Below, in pieces: positions 16,943-25,848 of a DNA stretch of 42,426 bases. The notes below the pieces were generated by a model, which worked only from the letters and a program-made list of their open reading frames with translations, was not told the origin of the DNA and did no database searches. The translations under genes were made by a program, and so were the position numbers. The number at the start of each line of letters is the position of its first letter. The first letter of the stretch is position 1. Location: positions 1-42,426 of the forward strand of contig BAXG01000043.1 in NCBI GenBank assembly GCA_001310455.1, given 5' to 3'. Origin of the DNA: Photobacterium sp. JCM 19050 (GTDB taxonomy: Bacteria > Pseudomonadota > Gammaproteobacteria > Enterobacterales > Vibrionaceae).

Positions 16943-17662
16943 TTAGATAAACGCGTAAGCGTCAGCAAACAGGCGCTCGCGGTCTGCGTTTCGCTCGTTA
17001 CAGAACATCTCCCGCGCAGCCCCAGCCATCTCAAAACGGCCAGCAATATAGATATCGTAATCAGCCAGACAGACAAAATCCGACATCACCGCTTCCAGCA
17101 CATTACCAACTTTACCCTGCCAGTCTGACTCTGCATTCTCCACTACCGGTACGTAAACCAGGTTAGGGTTGGCATCTGCCAGCGCCTGCATTTCTTCTGA
17201 CGCATAAAGTTGCGCCGCATCACGGCCACCCCAGTAAAGGAAAACAGGTGTATTCAGCCCTTGAGACAGAGCATGTTCCACCATCGAGCGCACATAGGAG
17301 AACCCGGTTCCGCCGGCAATCAACAGGCGCGGGTGCTCGCCGTCTTCACGCAGCCAGGCATCACCATGCGGCGCGTCTATTTCAAAATCATTGCCGCCGG
17401 CTTCAAAACAGGCTTTGGCTCGCTCCACCACTTCATGGGCGTAAGGGTTATGGTCTGCCGCACCGATATGGAGCTCAAGTTCATTCCCGCTTTCACGTCC
17501 CGGCGCACTGGCAATGGAGAAGGCACGCTTGTCCTTTTCGCCCATCACCGCCAAAAGATACTGTCCGGCCTTGAATGACAGCGCGGATTCCGGGGTCAAC
17601 AATATCCGGTACGTGTTGGGCGCAAGGTTTTCAACTCGCTTTACTGCACAATTAATCGACAT
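16943..17662 (-). CDS. fre: Fre, NAD(P)H-flavin reductase
   Basis: A 239-aa flavin reductase (LuxG/Fre group) that reduces free FMN/FAD/riboflavin with NAD(P)H. Visible: RAFSIASAP flavin-binding motif (about 46-54), GGTGFSYVRSMVEHAL nicotinamide-binding segment (about 115-130), YWGGRDAAQLYA and the final RERLFADAYAFI typical of Fre. Length is normal (E. coli 233 aa). It overlaps the ferredoxin gene upstream by 11 bases, and that gene overlaps ubiD by one base, so the three are surely one transcript. Reduced FMN from Fre feeds UbiX, which makes the prenyl-FMN cofactor of UbiD, so the pairing makes biochemical sense. Confidence 0.93.
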   Translation of the reverse strand: MSINCAVKRVENLAPNTYRILLTPESALSFKAGQYLLAVMGEKDKRAFSIASAPGRESGNELELHIGAADHNPYAHEVVERAKACFEAGGNDFEIDAPHGDAWLREDGEHPRLLIAGGTGFSYVRSMVEHALSQGLNTPVFLYWGGRDAAQLYASEEMQALADANPNLVYVPVVENAESDWQGKVGNVLEAVMSDFVCLADYDIYIAGRFEMAGAAREMFCNERNADRERLFADAYAFI

Positions 17663-17930
17663 GGCTTTCCTCTAATTCCAGAACCAGATCGCTGCGGGCA
17701 AATGCCTGGCAGGCGAATATCCAGCCCTGCTCTTTTTCTTTCTCCGTCAACAGTGGCTCTAATTGGTATTCGATTTCGCCACTGCGTTTTTTGCACAGGC
17801 AGGAGGCGCATGCGCCAACCATACATCTGTGTGGAAATGCCGCCCCGGCTGACAGGGCAGCATCCAGTACACTGGTTTGGGGATCAGCATAAAAGCTGAA
17901 CCCTGAGGGTAACAAACTGATTTTAAACAT
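17652..17930 (-). CDS. Plant-type [2Fe-2S] ferredoxin
   Basis: A 92-aa ferredoxin. The cluster ligands follow C-x4-C-x2-C...C: C36, C41, C44 and C74 (HRCMVGACASCLC ... IFACQ). An extra Cys46 lies beside the cluster. It starts with the last base of the ubiD stop (TGATG) and ends 11 bases inside fre. E. coli ubiD-fre has no such gene between. A small ferredoxin beside a flavin reductase resembles the electron-transfer modules of oxygenases and of YfaE for ribonucleotide reductase, but no oxygenase is next to it, so the partner is unknown. Confidence 0.88.
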   Translation of the reverse strand: MFKISLLPSGFSFYADPQTSVLDAALSAGAAFPHRCMVGACASCLCKKRSGEIEYQLEPLLTEKEKEQGWIFACQAFARSDLVLELEESHVD

Positions 17931-19790
17931 CAGCCTAAAATACCCATTTCATCCCAGAGTGCATCAATTTTCGCGACCACATCCGGGTTCTTGGTGATAG
18001 GTGTGCCCCACTCGCGCTGGGATTCACCCTCCAGCTTGTTGGTTGCATCCAGCCCCATCACCGAAGGGGTATTGGCGGGTTCAATCATCAGGGTATCCCG
18101 GGTCGGATCCATCCGGGTGGTAATCGCCCAGATAACATCATTCCAGTCACAGATATTCACATCCCCGTGGTCAAACACCATCACAAATTTAATATTGGTC
18201 AGCGGGCGAAGCGCATCACTCACGGCCTTGATGACACGCGGGCCCTGCCCGACTGAGCATTTGTTAACGGATACCATCACCATACCGTCTGACCCGGCCT
18301 CCTCTGGCAGGTGGATATCCACCAGCTCAGGAAACAGTGCTTTCAGTTCATTCAGGCAAGCTGAAAGAGCATTCTCATCATATTCACGGGAGGTATCCGG
18401 TGCGTATCCGGTAAGCTCCGCATCCCATTTTTTGGTGGCATCCAGGCCCATTTTTGAGCCAAGGCCAACCACCGGGAGGCAAAGTCGAGGGAATCAATCG
18501 GCGTGTGTTCAATCATCAGGGTGTCGCGCACCGGTTCCATATGGGTCGTCATCGCCCCGGCGACACTTGCCCAGCTTCTCGCATCCACATCCTCATCGCA
18601 CACAATAACGTACTTGGTGTACATGAACTGGCGAAGGAAAGACCAAACGCCCATCATTACCCGCTTGGCATGGCCCGGGTACTGCTTTTTCATGGTGACG
18701 ACCGCCATCCGGTAGGAACAGCCCTCTGGCGGCAGGTAGAAGTCGACAATTTCCGGGAACTGCTTTTGCAGGATAGGCACAAACACTTCATTCAGCGCCA
18801 CACCCAGTACAGCCGGTTCATCCGGCGGGCGACCTGTATGGGTGCTGTGATACACCGCATCTTTTCGCATGGTCATATGGGTGACAGTAAATACGTGATG
18901 GCGCTCAACTTCGTTGTAGTAGCCGGTATGGTCGCCGTACGGCCCTTCGTCGGCGTACTCGTTCGGGTCGATGTACCCTTCCAACACAATTTCCGCAGAG
19001 GCCGGCACATCCAGGCTGTTGCTGATACAGCCCACCACTTCCGTTTTCTTGCCACGAAGCAGACCGGCAAACGCATATTCAGACAGGGAATCCGGTACCG
19101 GGGTGACCGCCCCCAAAATGGTGGCAGGGTCAGCACCGAAAGCAACAGACACCGGGAAAGGCTCACCCGGGTGGGTTTCCATCCAGTCACGCAGGTCGAG
19201 CGCGCCGCCACGGTGGGCCAGCCAACGCATAATCACTTTGTTCTTGGCAATTTTTTGCTGGCGGTAGATACCCAGGTTCTGGCGCTTTTTGTGCGGGCCG
19301 CGGGTAACGGTCAGACCCCAGGTCATCAGGGGGCAACATCGTCCGGCCAGCAGCGCATTACCGGCACCTTATCAAGGTTGACGTCTTCGCCGGTCAGCAC
19401 CACTTCCTGGCAGGCGGCCTTACGGATTTTTTTCGCCGGCATGTTCAAGACCTGGCGGAACACCGGCAGTTTATCCAGCGCATCACGGAACCCTTTCGGT
19501 GGCTCCGGTTCTTTCAAATAGGCCAGCAGTTTGCCCACTTCACGCAGTTCACGAACTTCCTCCCGGCCCATACCCATTGCTACCCGTTTTGGTGTGCCAA
19601 ACAGGTTGGCGAGCACCGGCATCTCATAGCCTACCGGGTTTTCAAACAACAGGGCCGGGCCACCGGCACGCAGGGTGCGGTCGCAGATCTCGGTCATCTC
19701 AAGATCCGGGTCTATCGGCTGTTTAATGCGTTTCAGTTCACCGATGGACTCAAGGTGGTCAATAAACTCACGTAAATTGGAAAATTTCAT
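17930..19790 (-). CDS. ubiD: UbiD, 3-polyprenyl-4-hydroxybenzoate decarboxylase (two bases missing)
   Basis: Decarboxylates 3-octaprenyl-4-hydroxybenzoate in ubiquinone synthesis, using prenylated FMN. About 620 aa after restoring one base near 18475 and one near 19331. This is longer than the 497 aa of E. coli and in line with what I recall of the longer Vibrio form with an extended C-terminus. Visible: KFSNLREFIDHLESIGELKRI at the start, LTVTRGPHKKRQNLGIYRQQ, the conserved EGPYGDHTGYYN segment with the catalytic Glu, and HTGRPPDEPAVLG. The C-terminal extension (GLDATKKWDAELTGYAP onward) is repeat-like: GLDATxKxxxE occurs twice (about residues 443 and 583). Confidence 0.92.
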
Positions 19791-19886
19791 CTTCGGGCGT
19801 CAAATGCTGCTTTCATGTGCAATGCCGGCATTATAACGAGTTGTTAACGCTAAGGCTGTAAATGCCCGGCAGTTTTTGCGGTTTGC

Positions 19887-20876
19887 TCACTCAGACAATA
19901 CCCGGTTTACATGCTTGCGCTGTACCGGACTGCCAGAATCAAGGATCGATTCAAGCCAACCTGTATTGCCGTGGTTAGCCACAATTTCCGCCACCTGAAG
20001 GCCATATTTTTTGTCGTTTATCCGGCTGGCCAGAAACGCCTGTACCGGGACAGGCAGCGGTTTTATTGAAGCCATCAACTGATACGCATTGGTACGCAAT
20101 GATGGATTCACCGTCGAGTTCATCATCTGTTCCAGCGCCCATCGCTCGCGGGAATGGGCCAACAAATCATTGAGGGCAGCAAGGCTGTAACTGTCTGCCC
20201 GGCGGCGCCACAGGAGATCGTAAAGCGCTTCATTTCGCGTCATTATGGCGAGCCGGGCCATCACGGCATTGTCCGGCAGCCACAACATATTTTTGTCTTT
20301 CAGGCACTGTGCAACCAGATTTCTCAGCTGAACATCACTGAGATCCGGCAGCGCCGCCAGGGTGACCTCACGGCGCATTTTGTAATCCGGCGTGTCGTAT
20401 TTCAGCCAGGAGGAAAGCTTGAGTTCATCGTACTGGACAAGAATATCGAGTTCTTTACGCAGCTTGGTGTATTCCCATCGGTTCAGGACAATCCGGGCCC
20501 GGTTGGCAAAATCAAACGCCGGGGCCGTAATCCAGTACCCGTCTCCCATAAATCGGACACTGAATGTCGGCTGGATACGGGAAAGCTCAAGCAGAAGGAT
20601 CTCTTTTTTCGGAGTCATCTTGGCGAGGTTGCGTAAGTACAGGACGGTTTCCTGCATCGCCGCCTCACGGTTCAGTGGCCGGAGGGTATTGATGGTCTGC
20701 CAGACTGCATCTGTATTGTCGTTGTCGAGTGACTGGTGGATGTCTGAAACGGTCTGCCTGAAGGAGTGGCTTTCGGTTACCTGGGCTATTTGCTGATCGG
20801 TGATCTGCACCGCCGAGGCCGAAAACGCGAAAAAAGAACACAGTAAAGCCATTATTGCTAACCATCCGTGTCGCAT
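19887..20876 (-). CDS. Periplasmic helical-repeat protein of unknown function
   Basis: A 329-aa protein with a clear signal peptide (MRHGWLAIMALLCSFFAFSASA, cleavage after about residue 22). The mature part is rich in helices with Leu/Ala and Arg/Lys pairs and resembles HEAT/armadillo-like repeats (for example LPDLSDVQLRNLVAQCL, NEALYDLLWRRR, SLAALNDLLAHSRERWALEQMM, VAEIVANHGNTGWLESIL). No catalytic motif is visible. It lies between ubiD and rho on the same strand, 96 bases upstream of ubiD, and may share a promoter with the ubiD operon. I do not recognise a named family. Confidence 0.7.
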   Translation of the reverse strand: MRHGWLAIMALLCSFFAFSASAVQITDQQIAQVTESHSFRQTVSDIHQSLDNDNTDAVWQTINTLRPLNREAAMQETVLYLRNLAKMTPKKEILLLELSRIQPTFSVRFMGDGYWITAPAFDFANRARIVLNRWEYTKLRKELDILVQYDELKLSSWLKYDTPDYKMRREVTLAALPDLSDVQLRNLVAQCLKDKNMLWLPDNAVMARLAIMTRNEALYDLLWRRRADSYSLAALNDLLAHSRERWALEQMMNSTVNPSLRTNAYQLMASIKPLPVPVQAFLASRINDKKYGLQVAEIVANHGNTGWLESILDSGSPVQRKHVNRVLSE

Positions 20877-21006
20877 GCTCTACCCTTGTGTGGCACCCGC
20901 TCCGTGCTGGGTGACTGGCATTTTGGTTGGTATGCCCGCCGCTGTTTCATCGTGGGCAACTGATAATTTACGCTATTGTCTCAAATTCTGTAACTTTGCC
21001 GCAAAC

Positions 21007-21041
21007 AAAAAACCGCACGCCTTGAAGGGGTGCGGTTTTTT
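21007..21041 (-). terminator. Terminator of rho
   Basis: 12-bp perfect stem AAAAAACCGCAC (21007-21018)/GTGCGGTTTTTT (21030-21041), 11-base loop. It sits 19 bases after the rho stop. T6 runs on both strands make it bidirectional. Confidence 0.93.
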
Positions 21042-21059
21042 GCGAACCATAAAAGCCGG

Positions 21060-22325
21060 TTACGACTTCTGACGACGCATCATGTCAAAGAATTCGTCGT
21101 TGGTCTTGGTCATTGCCAGCTTGTCGATCAGGAATTCCATCGCGTCGATTTCGCCCATTGGGTGAACAATCTTGCGCAGGATCCACATCTTCTGCAGCTC
21201 GTCACTCTTGGTGAGCAGCTCTTCACGACGGGTACCGGAGCGGATGAAGTCAATCGCCGGGAAGACACGCTTCTCTGCAATCTTACGAGACAGGTGCAGT
21301 TCCATGTTACCTGTACCCTTGAATTCTTCGTAGATAACTTCATCCATCTTAGAACCGGTATCAACCAGTGCTGTTGCGATGATGGTCAGGCTGCCGCCTT
21401 CTTCTACATTACGTGCCGCACCGAAGAAACGCTTCGGACGGTGCAGGGCATTGGCGTCCACACCACCGGTCAGTACCTTGCCTGAGGAAGGAACCACGGT
21501 GTTGTAAGCACGGGCCAGACGGGTGATGGAATCCAGCAGGATGACCACGTCTTTCTTGTGCTCAACCAGACGCTTGGCCTTTTCGATAACCATTTCAGCA
21601 ACCTGTACGTGGCGGCTTGCTGGCTCATCGAACGTAGACGCAACCACTTCACCTTTAACCAGACGCTGCATCTCGGTGACCTCTTCCGGACGCTCGTCGA
21701 TCAGCAGAACCATGAGTTCACACTCAGGGTGGTTGTAAGCAATGCTCTGTGCAATGTTCTGCAGCAGCATAGTCTTACCCGCTTTTGGCGGTGCCACAAT
21801 CAGGCCACGCTGGCCTTTACCGATTGGCGATGCCAGATCCAGGACACGTGCAGTGATGTCTTCTGTCGAACCGTTACCACGCTCCATGCGCAGACGCTCG
21901 TTGGCGTGCAGAGGAGTCAGGTTTTCAAACAGGATTTTGTTGCGGGCGTTATCTGGGCGGTCGTAGTTAACTTCGTTAACTTTCAGCAGCGCAAAGTAGC
22001 GTTCGCCTTCCTTCGGTGGGCGAATTTTACCTGAGATGGTATCGCCGGTACGCAGGTTGAAACGACGAATCTGGCTTGGGGAGACATAAATGTCATCCGG
22101 GCCGGCGAGGTATGAAGAATCCGCACTACGCAGGAAACCAAAACCATCCTGAAGAATTTCCAGAACGCCGTTGCCAAAAATGTCTTCGCCACTTTTCGCG
22201 TGTTGCTTAAGGATGGCAAAAATGATGTCTTGTTTTCTCAGGCGGGCAAGGTTTTCCAGTCCCATGCTTTCGCCGAGAGCCACCAAATCCGACACAGGCC
22301 GGTTCTTCAGTTCGGTAAGATTCAT
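21060..22325 (-). CDS. rho: Rho transcription termination factor
   Basis: A 421-aa hexameric RNA-dependent ATPase that ends transcription. Start at 22325 (MNLTELKNRPVSDL), the usual Rho N-terminus; E. coli Rho is 419 aa. The RNA-binding domain contains GFGFLRS (61-67) and the Walker A motif GLIVAPPKAGKT is at 174-185. The Q-loop/R-loop region (SGKVLTGGVDANAL) and the C-terminal end TNDEFFDMMRRQKS are intact. Downstream of trxA as in E. coli, but with its own predicted promoter and a terminator between. Confidence 0.98.
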   Translation of the reverse strand: MNLTELKNRPVSDLVALGESMGLENLARLRKQDIIFAILKQHAKSGEDIFGNGVLEILQDGFGFLRSADSSYLAGPDDIYVSPSQIRRFNLRTGDTISGKIRPPKEGERYFALLKVNEVNYDRPDNARNKILFENLTPLHANERLRMERGNGSTEDITARVLDLASPIGKGQRGLIVAPPKAGKTMLLQNIAQSIAYNHPECELMVLLIDERPEEVTEMQRLVKGEVVASTFDEPASRHVQVAEMVIEKAKRLVEHKKDVVILLDSITRLARAYNTVVPSSGKVLTGGVDANALHRPKRFFGAARNVEEGGSLTIIATALVDTGSKMDEVIYEEFKGTGNMELHLSRKIAEKRVFPAIDFIRSGTRREELLTKSDELQKMWILRKIVHPMGEIDAMEFLIDKLAMTKTNDEFFDMMRRQKS

Positions 22326-22412
22326 AGTGGTGAGTGTCTTATCTATCAACTTTGAGGTCAGTAGTTATGGAATTTAAGAGACCATGACGCTGGTCAGGAA
22401 ATGAGCGCTGAT

Positions 22413-22441
22413 ACTATAACGTTAGTACAATAATCGGGCAA
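22413..22441 (-). promoter_or_regulatory. Predicted sigma-70 promoter of rho
   Basis: On the minus strand TTGCCC (22441-22436) and TATAGT (22418-22413) with exactly 17 bases between. Transcription would start near 22406, giving a leader of about 80 bases. It lies after the trxA terminator. E. coli rho has a comparable leader (rhoL) involved in autoregulation; here only a very short ATG-GTC-TCT-TAA frame is seen. Confidence 0.6.
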
Positions 22442-22479
22442 CAAGGTAACACTAAAATGTATAGACGTCTACAAATGCA

Positions 22480-22509
22480 AAAAACCGTGCATCTTTTGGG
22501 ATGCACGGT
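22480..22509 (-). terminator. Terminator of trxA
   Basis: 10-bp stem ACCGTGCATC (22484-22493)/GATGCACGGT (22500-22509) with a 6-base loop; on the minus strand it is followed by T6. Nine bases after the trxA stop, it insulates trxA from rho. Confidence 0.9.
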
Positions 22510-22517
22510 CTTTGTTT

Positions 22518-22844
22518 TTACAGGTTAGCGTCCAGGAACTCTTTCAGCTGAGTCTTAGACAGTGCGCCTACCTTGGTCGCTGCCACGCCACCGTCTTTAA
22601 ACAGAAGTAGCGTAGGAATGCCGCGGATACCGTACTTTGGTGGAGTACCGGCATTCTGATCAATGTTCAGTTTACCGATGGTCACTTTCCCTGTGTACTC
22701 TTCTGCGATTTCATCAAGAATTGGGGCGATCATCTTACAAGGACCACACCATTCGGCCCAAAAATCTACCAGGACAGGGCCTGCAGCCTTAATAACATCA
22801 GTGTCAAAGCTGTCGTCAGTCAGCTGCACAATCTTGTCGCTCAT
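22518..22844 (-). CDS. trxA: Thioredoxin 1
   Basis: A 108-aa thioredoxin, general protein disulfide reductase in the cytoplasm. Active site WCGPCK with C33 and C36; FWAEWCGPCKMIAPILDEIA, the cis-proline IRGIPTLLLF and the ending KEFLDANL are canonical. Start at 22844 (MSDKIVQLTD); the frame is open 16 codons further but that is not translated in relatives. Divergent from rhlB over 111 bases, the conserved E. coli arrangement. A GTTGGC/GCCAAC hairpin (22870-22890) lies in its leader. Confidence 0.97.
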   Translation of the reverse strand: MSDKIVQLTDDSFDTDVIKAAGPVLVDFWAEWCGPCKMIAPILDEIAEEYTGKVTIGKLNIDQNAGTPPKYGIRGIPTLLLFKDGGVAATKVGALSKTQLKEFLDANL

Positions 22845-22955
22845 CTTCAACTCCAGTTTTGTTTTCAATGTTGGCACATTCACAGCCAACAAAGGGTTGC
22901 ACTATTTGAATGGATTCGCTTTCGTATTGCAAGCCTTAGCTGATATTCTATACGG

Positions 22956-24259
22956 ATGAAAATGACACATATCACAGAGCAAAAATTCGCCGATCTGGAA
23001 CTGGATGCACGTGTAGTTTCAGGCCTAGAAAGCAAGGGTTTCCATAATTGTACACCCATTCAGGCTTTGGCGTTGCCGGTTATGCTCTCCGGCCAAGATA
23101 TTGCCGCTCAGGCGCAAACAGGAACAGGGAAAACCCTGGCATTCCTGACGGCTATTTTTCACCATCTTCTGGTTCATCCGGCCAAGGAAAGCCGTCGTCA
23201 GAACCAACCTCGTGCCATCATCATGGCACCAACCGTGAACTTGCTATCCAGATCTACAACGATGCAGCGCCACTGCTGGCATCTACCGGCCTGACTGCCG
23301 GCCTGGCTTACGGTGGTGAACCGTATGAGAAGCAGGTTAAAACGCTGGAAAAAGGCGTTGATATCCTGGTGGGCACCACCGGCCGTATCATCGACTTCTA
23401 CAAGCAGCGTGTCATTGACCTCGGAGCCATCCAGGCTGTTGTGCTGGACGAAGCGGACCGCATGTTCGACCTTGGTTTTATCAAGGACATCCGTTTCCTT
23501 TTCCGCCGTATGCCGGCACCGGCTGAACGCCTTAACATGCTGTTCTCTGCCACCCTTTCTTACCGCGTACGTGAGCTCGCTTTTGAGCACATGAACAACG
23601 CAGAATATGTGGAAGTTGAGCCGGAGCAAAAAACTGGCCACCGCATTAAAGAAGAGCTGTTCTACCCTTCAAACCAGGAAAAAATGCGCCTTCTGCAATC
23701 CCTGGTTGAGGAAGAGTGGCCGGACCGCGCGATCATTTTCGCCAACACCAAGCACCGCTGTGAAGACATCTGGGGCCACCTGGCTGCAGACGGGCACCGC
23801 GTTGGCCTGTTAACTGGTGATGTACCGCAGAAGAAGCGCATTCGCATCCTGGAAGATTTTACCAAGGGCAACCTGGACATTCTGGTGGCAACCGATGTGG
23901 CAGCCCGTGGCCTCCATATCCCGCAGGTAACCCACGTATTCAACTACGATCTGCCTGATGACTGCGAAGACTACGTACACCGAATTGGCCGTACTGGCCG
24001 CGCCGGTGCCAGTGGCCACTCTATCAGCTTCGCTTGTGAAGAGTACGCACTGAACCTGCCTTCTATTGAAGAGTACATCAGCCACACCATCCCTGTTTCA
24101 GGCTACGATTCAGAAGCCCTGCTCGAGGATCTGCCGGCTCCGCTTCGCGTACAGAAGCCTCGCCAGGTAAACAGCCGTGTGACCGGTGGCAACAAGAAAA
24201 ACAGCTCGGGTAAATCCCGCCAGCGTCAGCGCCGCCCGCGCCAGGAAAATAAGAACTAA
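22956..24259 (+). CDS. rhlB: RhlB, ATP-dependent DEAD-box RNA helicase (one base missing near 23234)
   Basis: Helicase of the RNA degradosome that binds RNase E and unwinds RNA for PNPase. About 434 aa after restoring one C (ACCGTG for ACCCGTG) near 23234, which rebuilds the motif Ia APTRELAIQI. Motifs: Q motif (NCTPIQALALP), AQTGTGKT (53-60), VLDEADRMFDLGF, FSATLS, FANTKHRCE, HRIGRTGRAG. The C-terminal tail is rich in Arg/Lys/Asn, as in RhlB. Two starts are possible, 22956 or 22962 (MTHITEQKF, closest to E. coli). Confidence 0.95.
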
Positions 24260-24271
24260 AACGATCGCAAT

Positions 24272-25770
24272 ATGACCGTTAGCAGCATGGAAAACGCAGC
24301 TTCACCGATTTTTGTCGCTATCGACCTGGGTTCCAACAGCTTCCATATGTGGGTTGTCCGTCAGGTCGCAGGCAGTGTGCAGACCCTTGCCAAGATTAAA
24401 CGCAAGGTTCGCCTTGCGGCCGGGCTGGATAAAAATAACCGGCTCAGCTTGAAGCCATGCAAAGGGGCTGGGACTGCCTCGCCCTGTTTGCCGAGCGGCT
24501 TCAGGATATCGACCGCGCCAACATCCGGGTGGTTGCTACGGCTGCCATCCGCTCTGCCGTTAACCGGGATGAATTTCTGGCCCGGGGTGGAGAAATTCTT
24601 GGCTTTCCTATCCAGGTCATACCCGGCGAGGAAGAGGCCCGCATAATCTACCAGGGCGTTGCCCACACCTCCGGGGGCAGTGGCAAGCGTCTGGTAGTGG
24701 ATATTGGCGGAGCCAGTACAGAAGTCATTATCGGTGAAGGCTTTGATGCTGCAGCCCTGACCAGCCTGAAAATGGGTTGTGTCACCTGGTTAGACGGTTA
24801 TTTCCACGACAGGGTTCTGAACAACGCCAATTTCTCTGCAGCCATTGACGGCGCGAAAGCCGAGCTTGCGCCCATCCTCGCCCATTACAAGGCGCTGGGG
24901 TGGGATGTCTGCGTCGGTGCCAGCGGGACAGTACAAGCGCTCCAGGAGATTATGCTCGCCCAGGGAATGGATGAGGTTATTACCCTGGCCAAGCTAAACC
25001 GGCTTAAAAAACAGGCTATCAGCTTTGGTCAGCTTGAAGAGTTGGACATCGATGGCCTGACGCTTGAGCGGGCGCTAGTGTTCCCAAGTGGCCTGGCGAT
25101 TCTGATCGCGATTTTTGAGTCTTTTGGCATTGAAAGCATGACGCTTGCCGGTGGTGCGCTTCGCGAAGGCCTGGTTTATGAACTGATGGCCGGAATGCGG
25201 GAAGATGATGTGTGTCAGCGCACCCTTGCAAGCCTTGAAACCCGCTACCAGATAGACAGCGCCCATGGCCGGGCGGTTGCTGATATGGCGGAAGAACTGC
25301 TCAACCAGTGCGGCACTGGCTGGGTAACAGAGCCCCAGGGTAAATGCATGTTGCAAAGTGCCGCCCGGCTGCACGAAATCGGTATCAGCATCGGTTTTAA
25401 AAAAGGTGGGGAGCACGCCGCTTACCTGCTTTGCAATATTGACCTGCCGGGCTTTACCCGGGCCCAGGCCAAATTACTGGCAGAACTGGTTAGCCACTAC
25501 CGCGACGGCTTCACTGCCATTGAGGGTAAGCAAGCTCTTTCCTCTGTCAGCGCGGTTCGCCTGCTTCGCCTTCTGCGCCTGGCTGTGATTCTCTGCCACC
25601 GCCGCGATGTCTCGGTTCAACCGGAGATCGCGTTGTCAACAACCGGCGACAGCATCAAGCTCACCCTAGCCGGGGGCTTGCTCGGCCACAGTCCTTTACT
25701 GGCAGCCGAGCTTGAGCTCGAGGCCAACCGGCAAACTGACGCCGGTTACCCGCTGACCATATGCGGGTGA
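24272..25770 (+). CDS. gppA: GppA, guanosine pentaphosphate phosphohydrolase (one base missing near 24451)
   Basis: Converts pppGpp to ppGpp in the stringent response; also acts as exopolyphosphatase family member. About 499 aa after restoring one G (CTTGAAG for CTTGGAAG) near 24451. The ASKHA phosphate-binding motif IDLGSNSFHMWV (17-28), PGEEEARIIYQGV, VVDIGGASTEVI and LAGGALREGLVYE are present; the C-terminal HD-like domain includes LHEIGISIGFKKGGEHAAYLL. It follows rhlB by 12 bases, probably co-transcribed, the same order as in E. coli. Confidence 0.95.
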
Positions 25771-25800
25771 TAAAGGGAAGTTGATAAGCAACTACTGGCA

Positions 25801-25826
25801 AAAAGGCGGGAAATCCCGCCTTTTTC
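25801..25826. terminator. Bidirectional terminator between gppA and the TraF-like gene
   Basis: 12-bp perfect stem AAAAAGGCGGGA (25801-25812)/TCCCGCCTTTTT (25815-25826) with a minimal AA loop. It serves two converging genes. Confidence 0.93.
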
Positions 25827-25848
25827 TTGTCAGCTAATTGGAAAAAAC

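Noticed and set aside
18454..19521. 355-codon plus-strand open frame opposite ubiD
   Set aside because: It is the antisense of a conserved enzyme gene, has no ribosome site and no recognisable product. The same reasoning removes the plus-strand frame at 13379-14329 opposite ynaI and the minus-strand frame at 5316-5921 opposite pldB.
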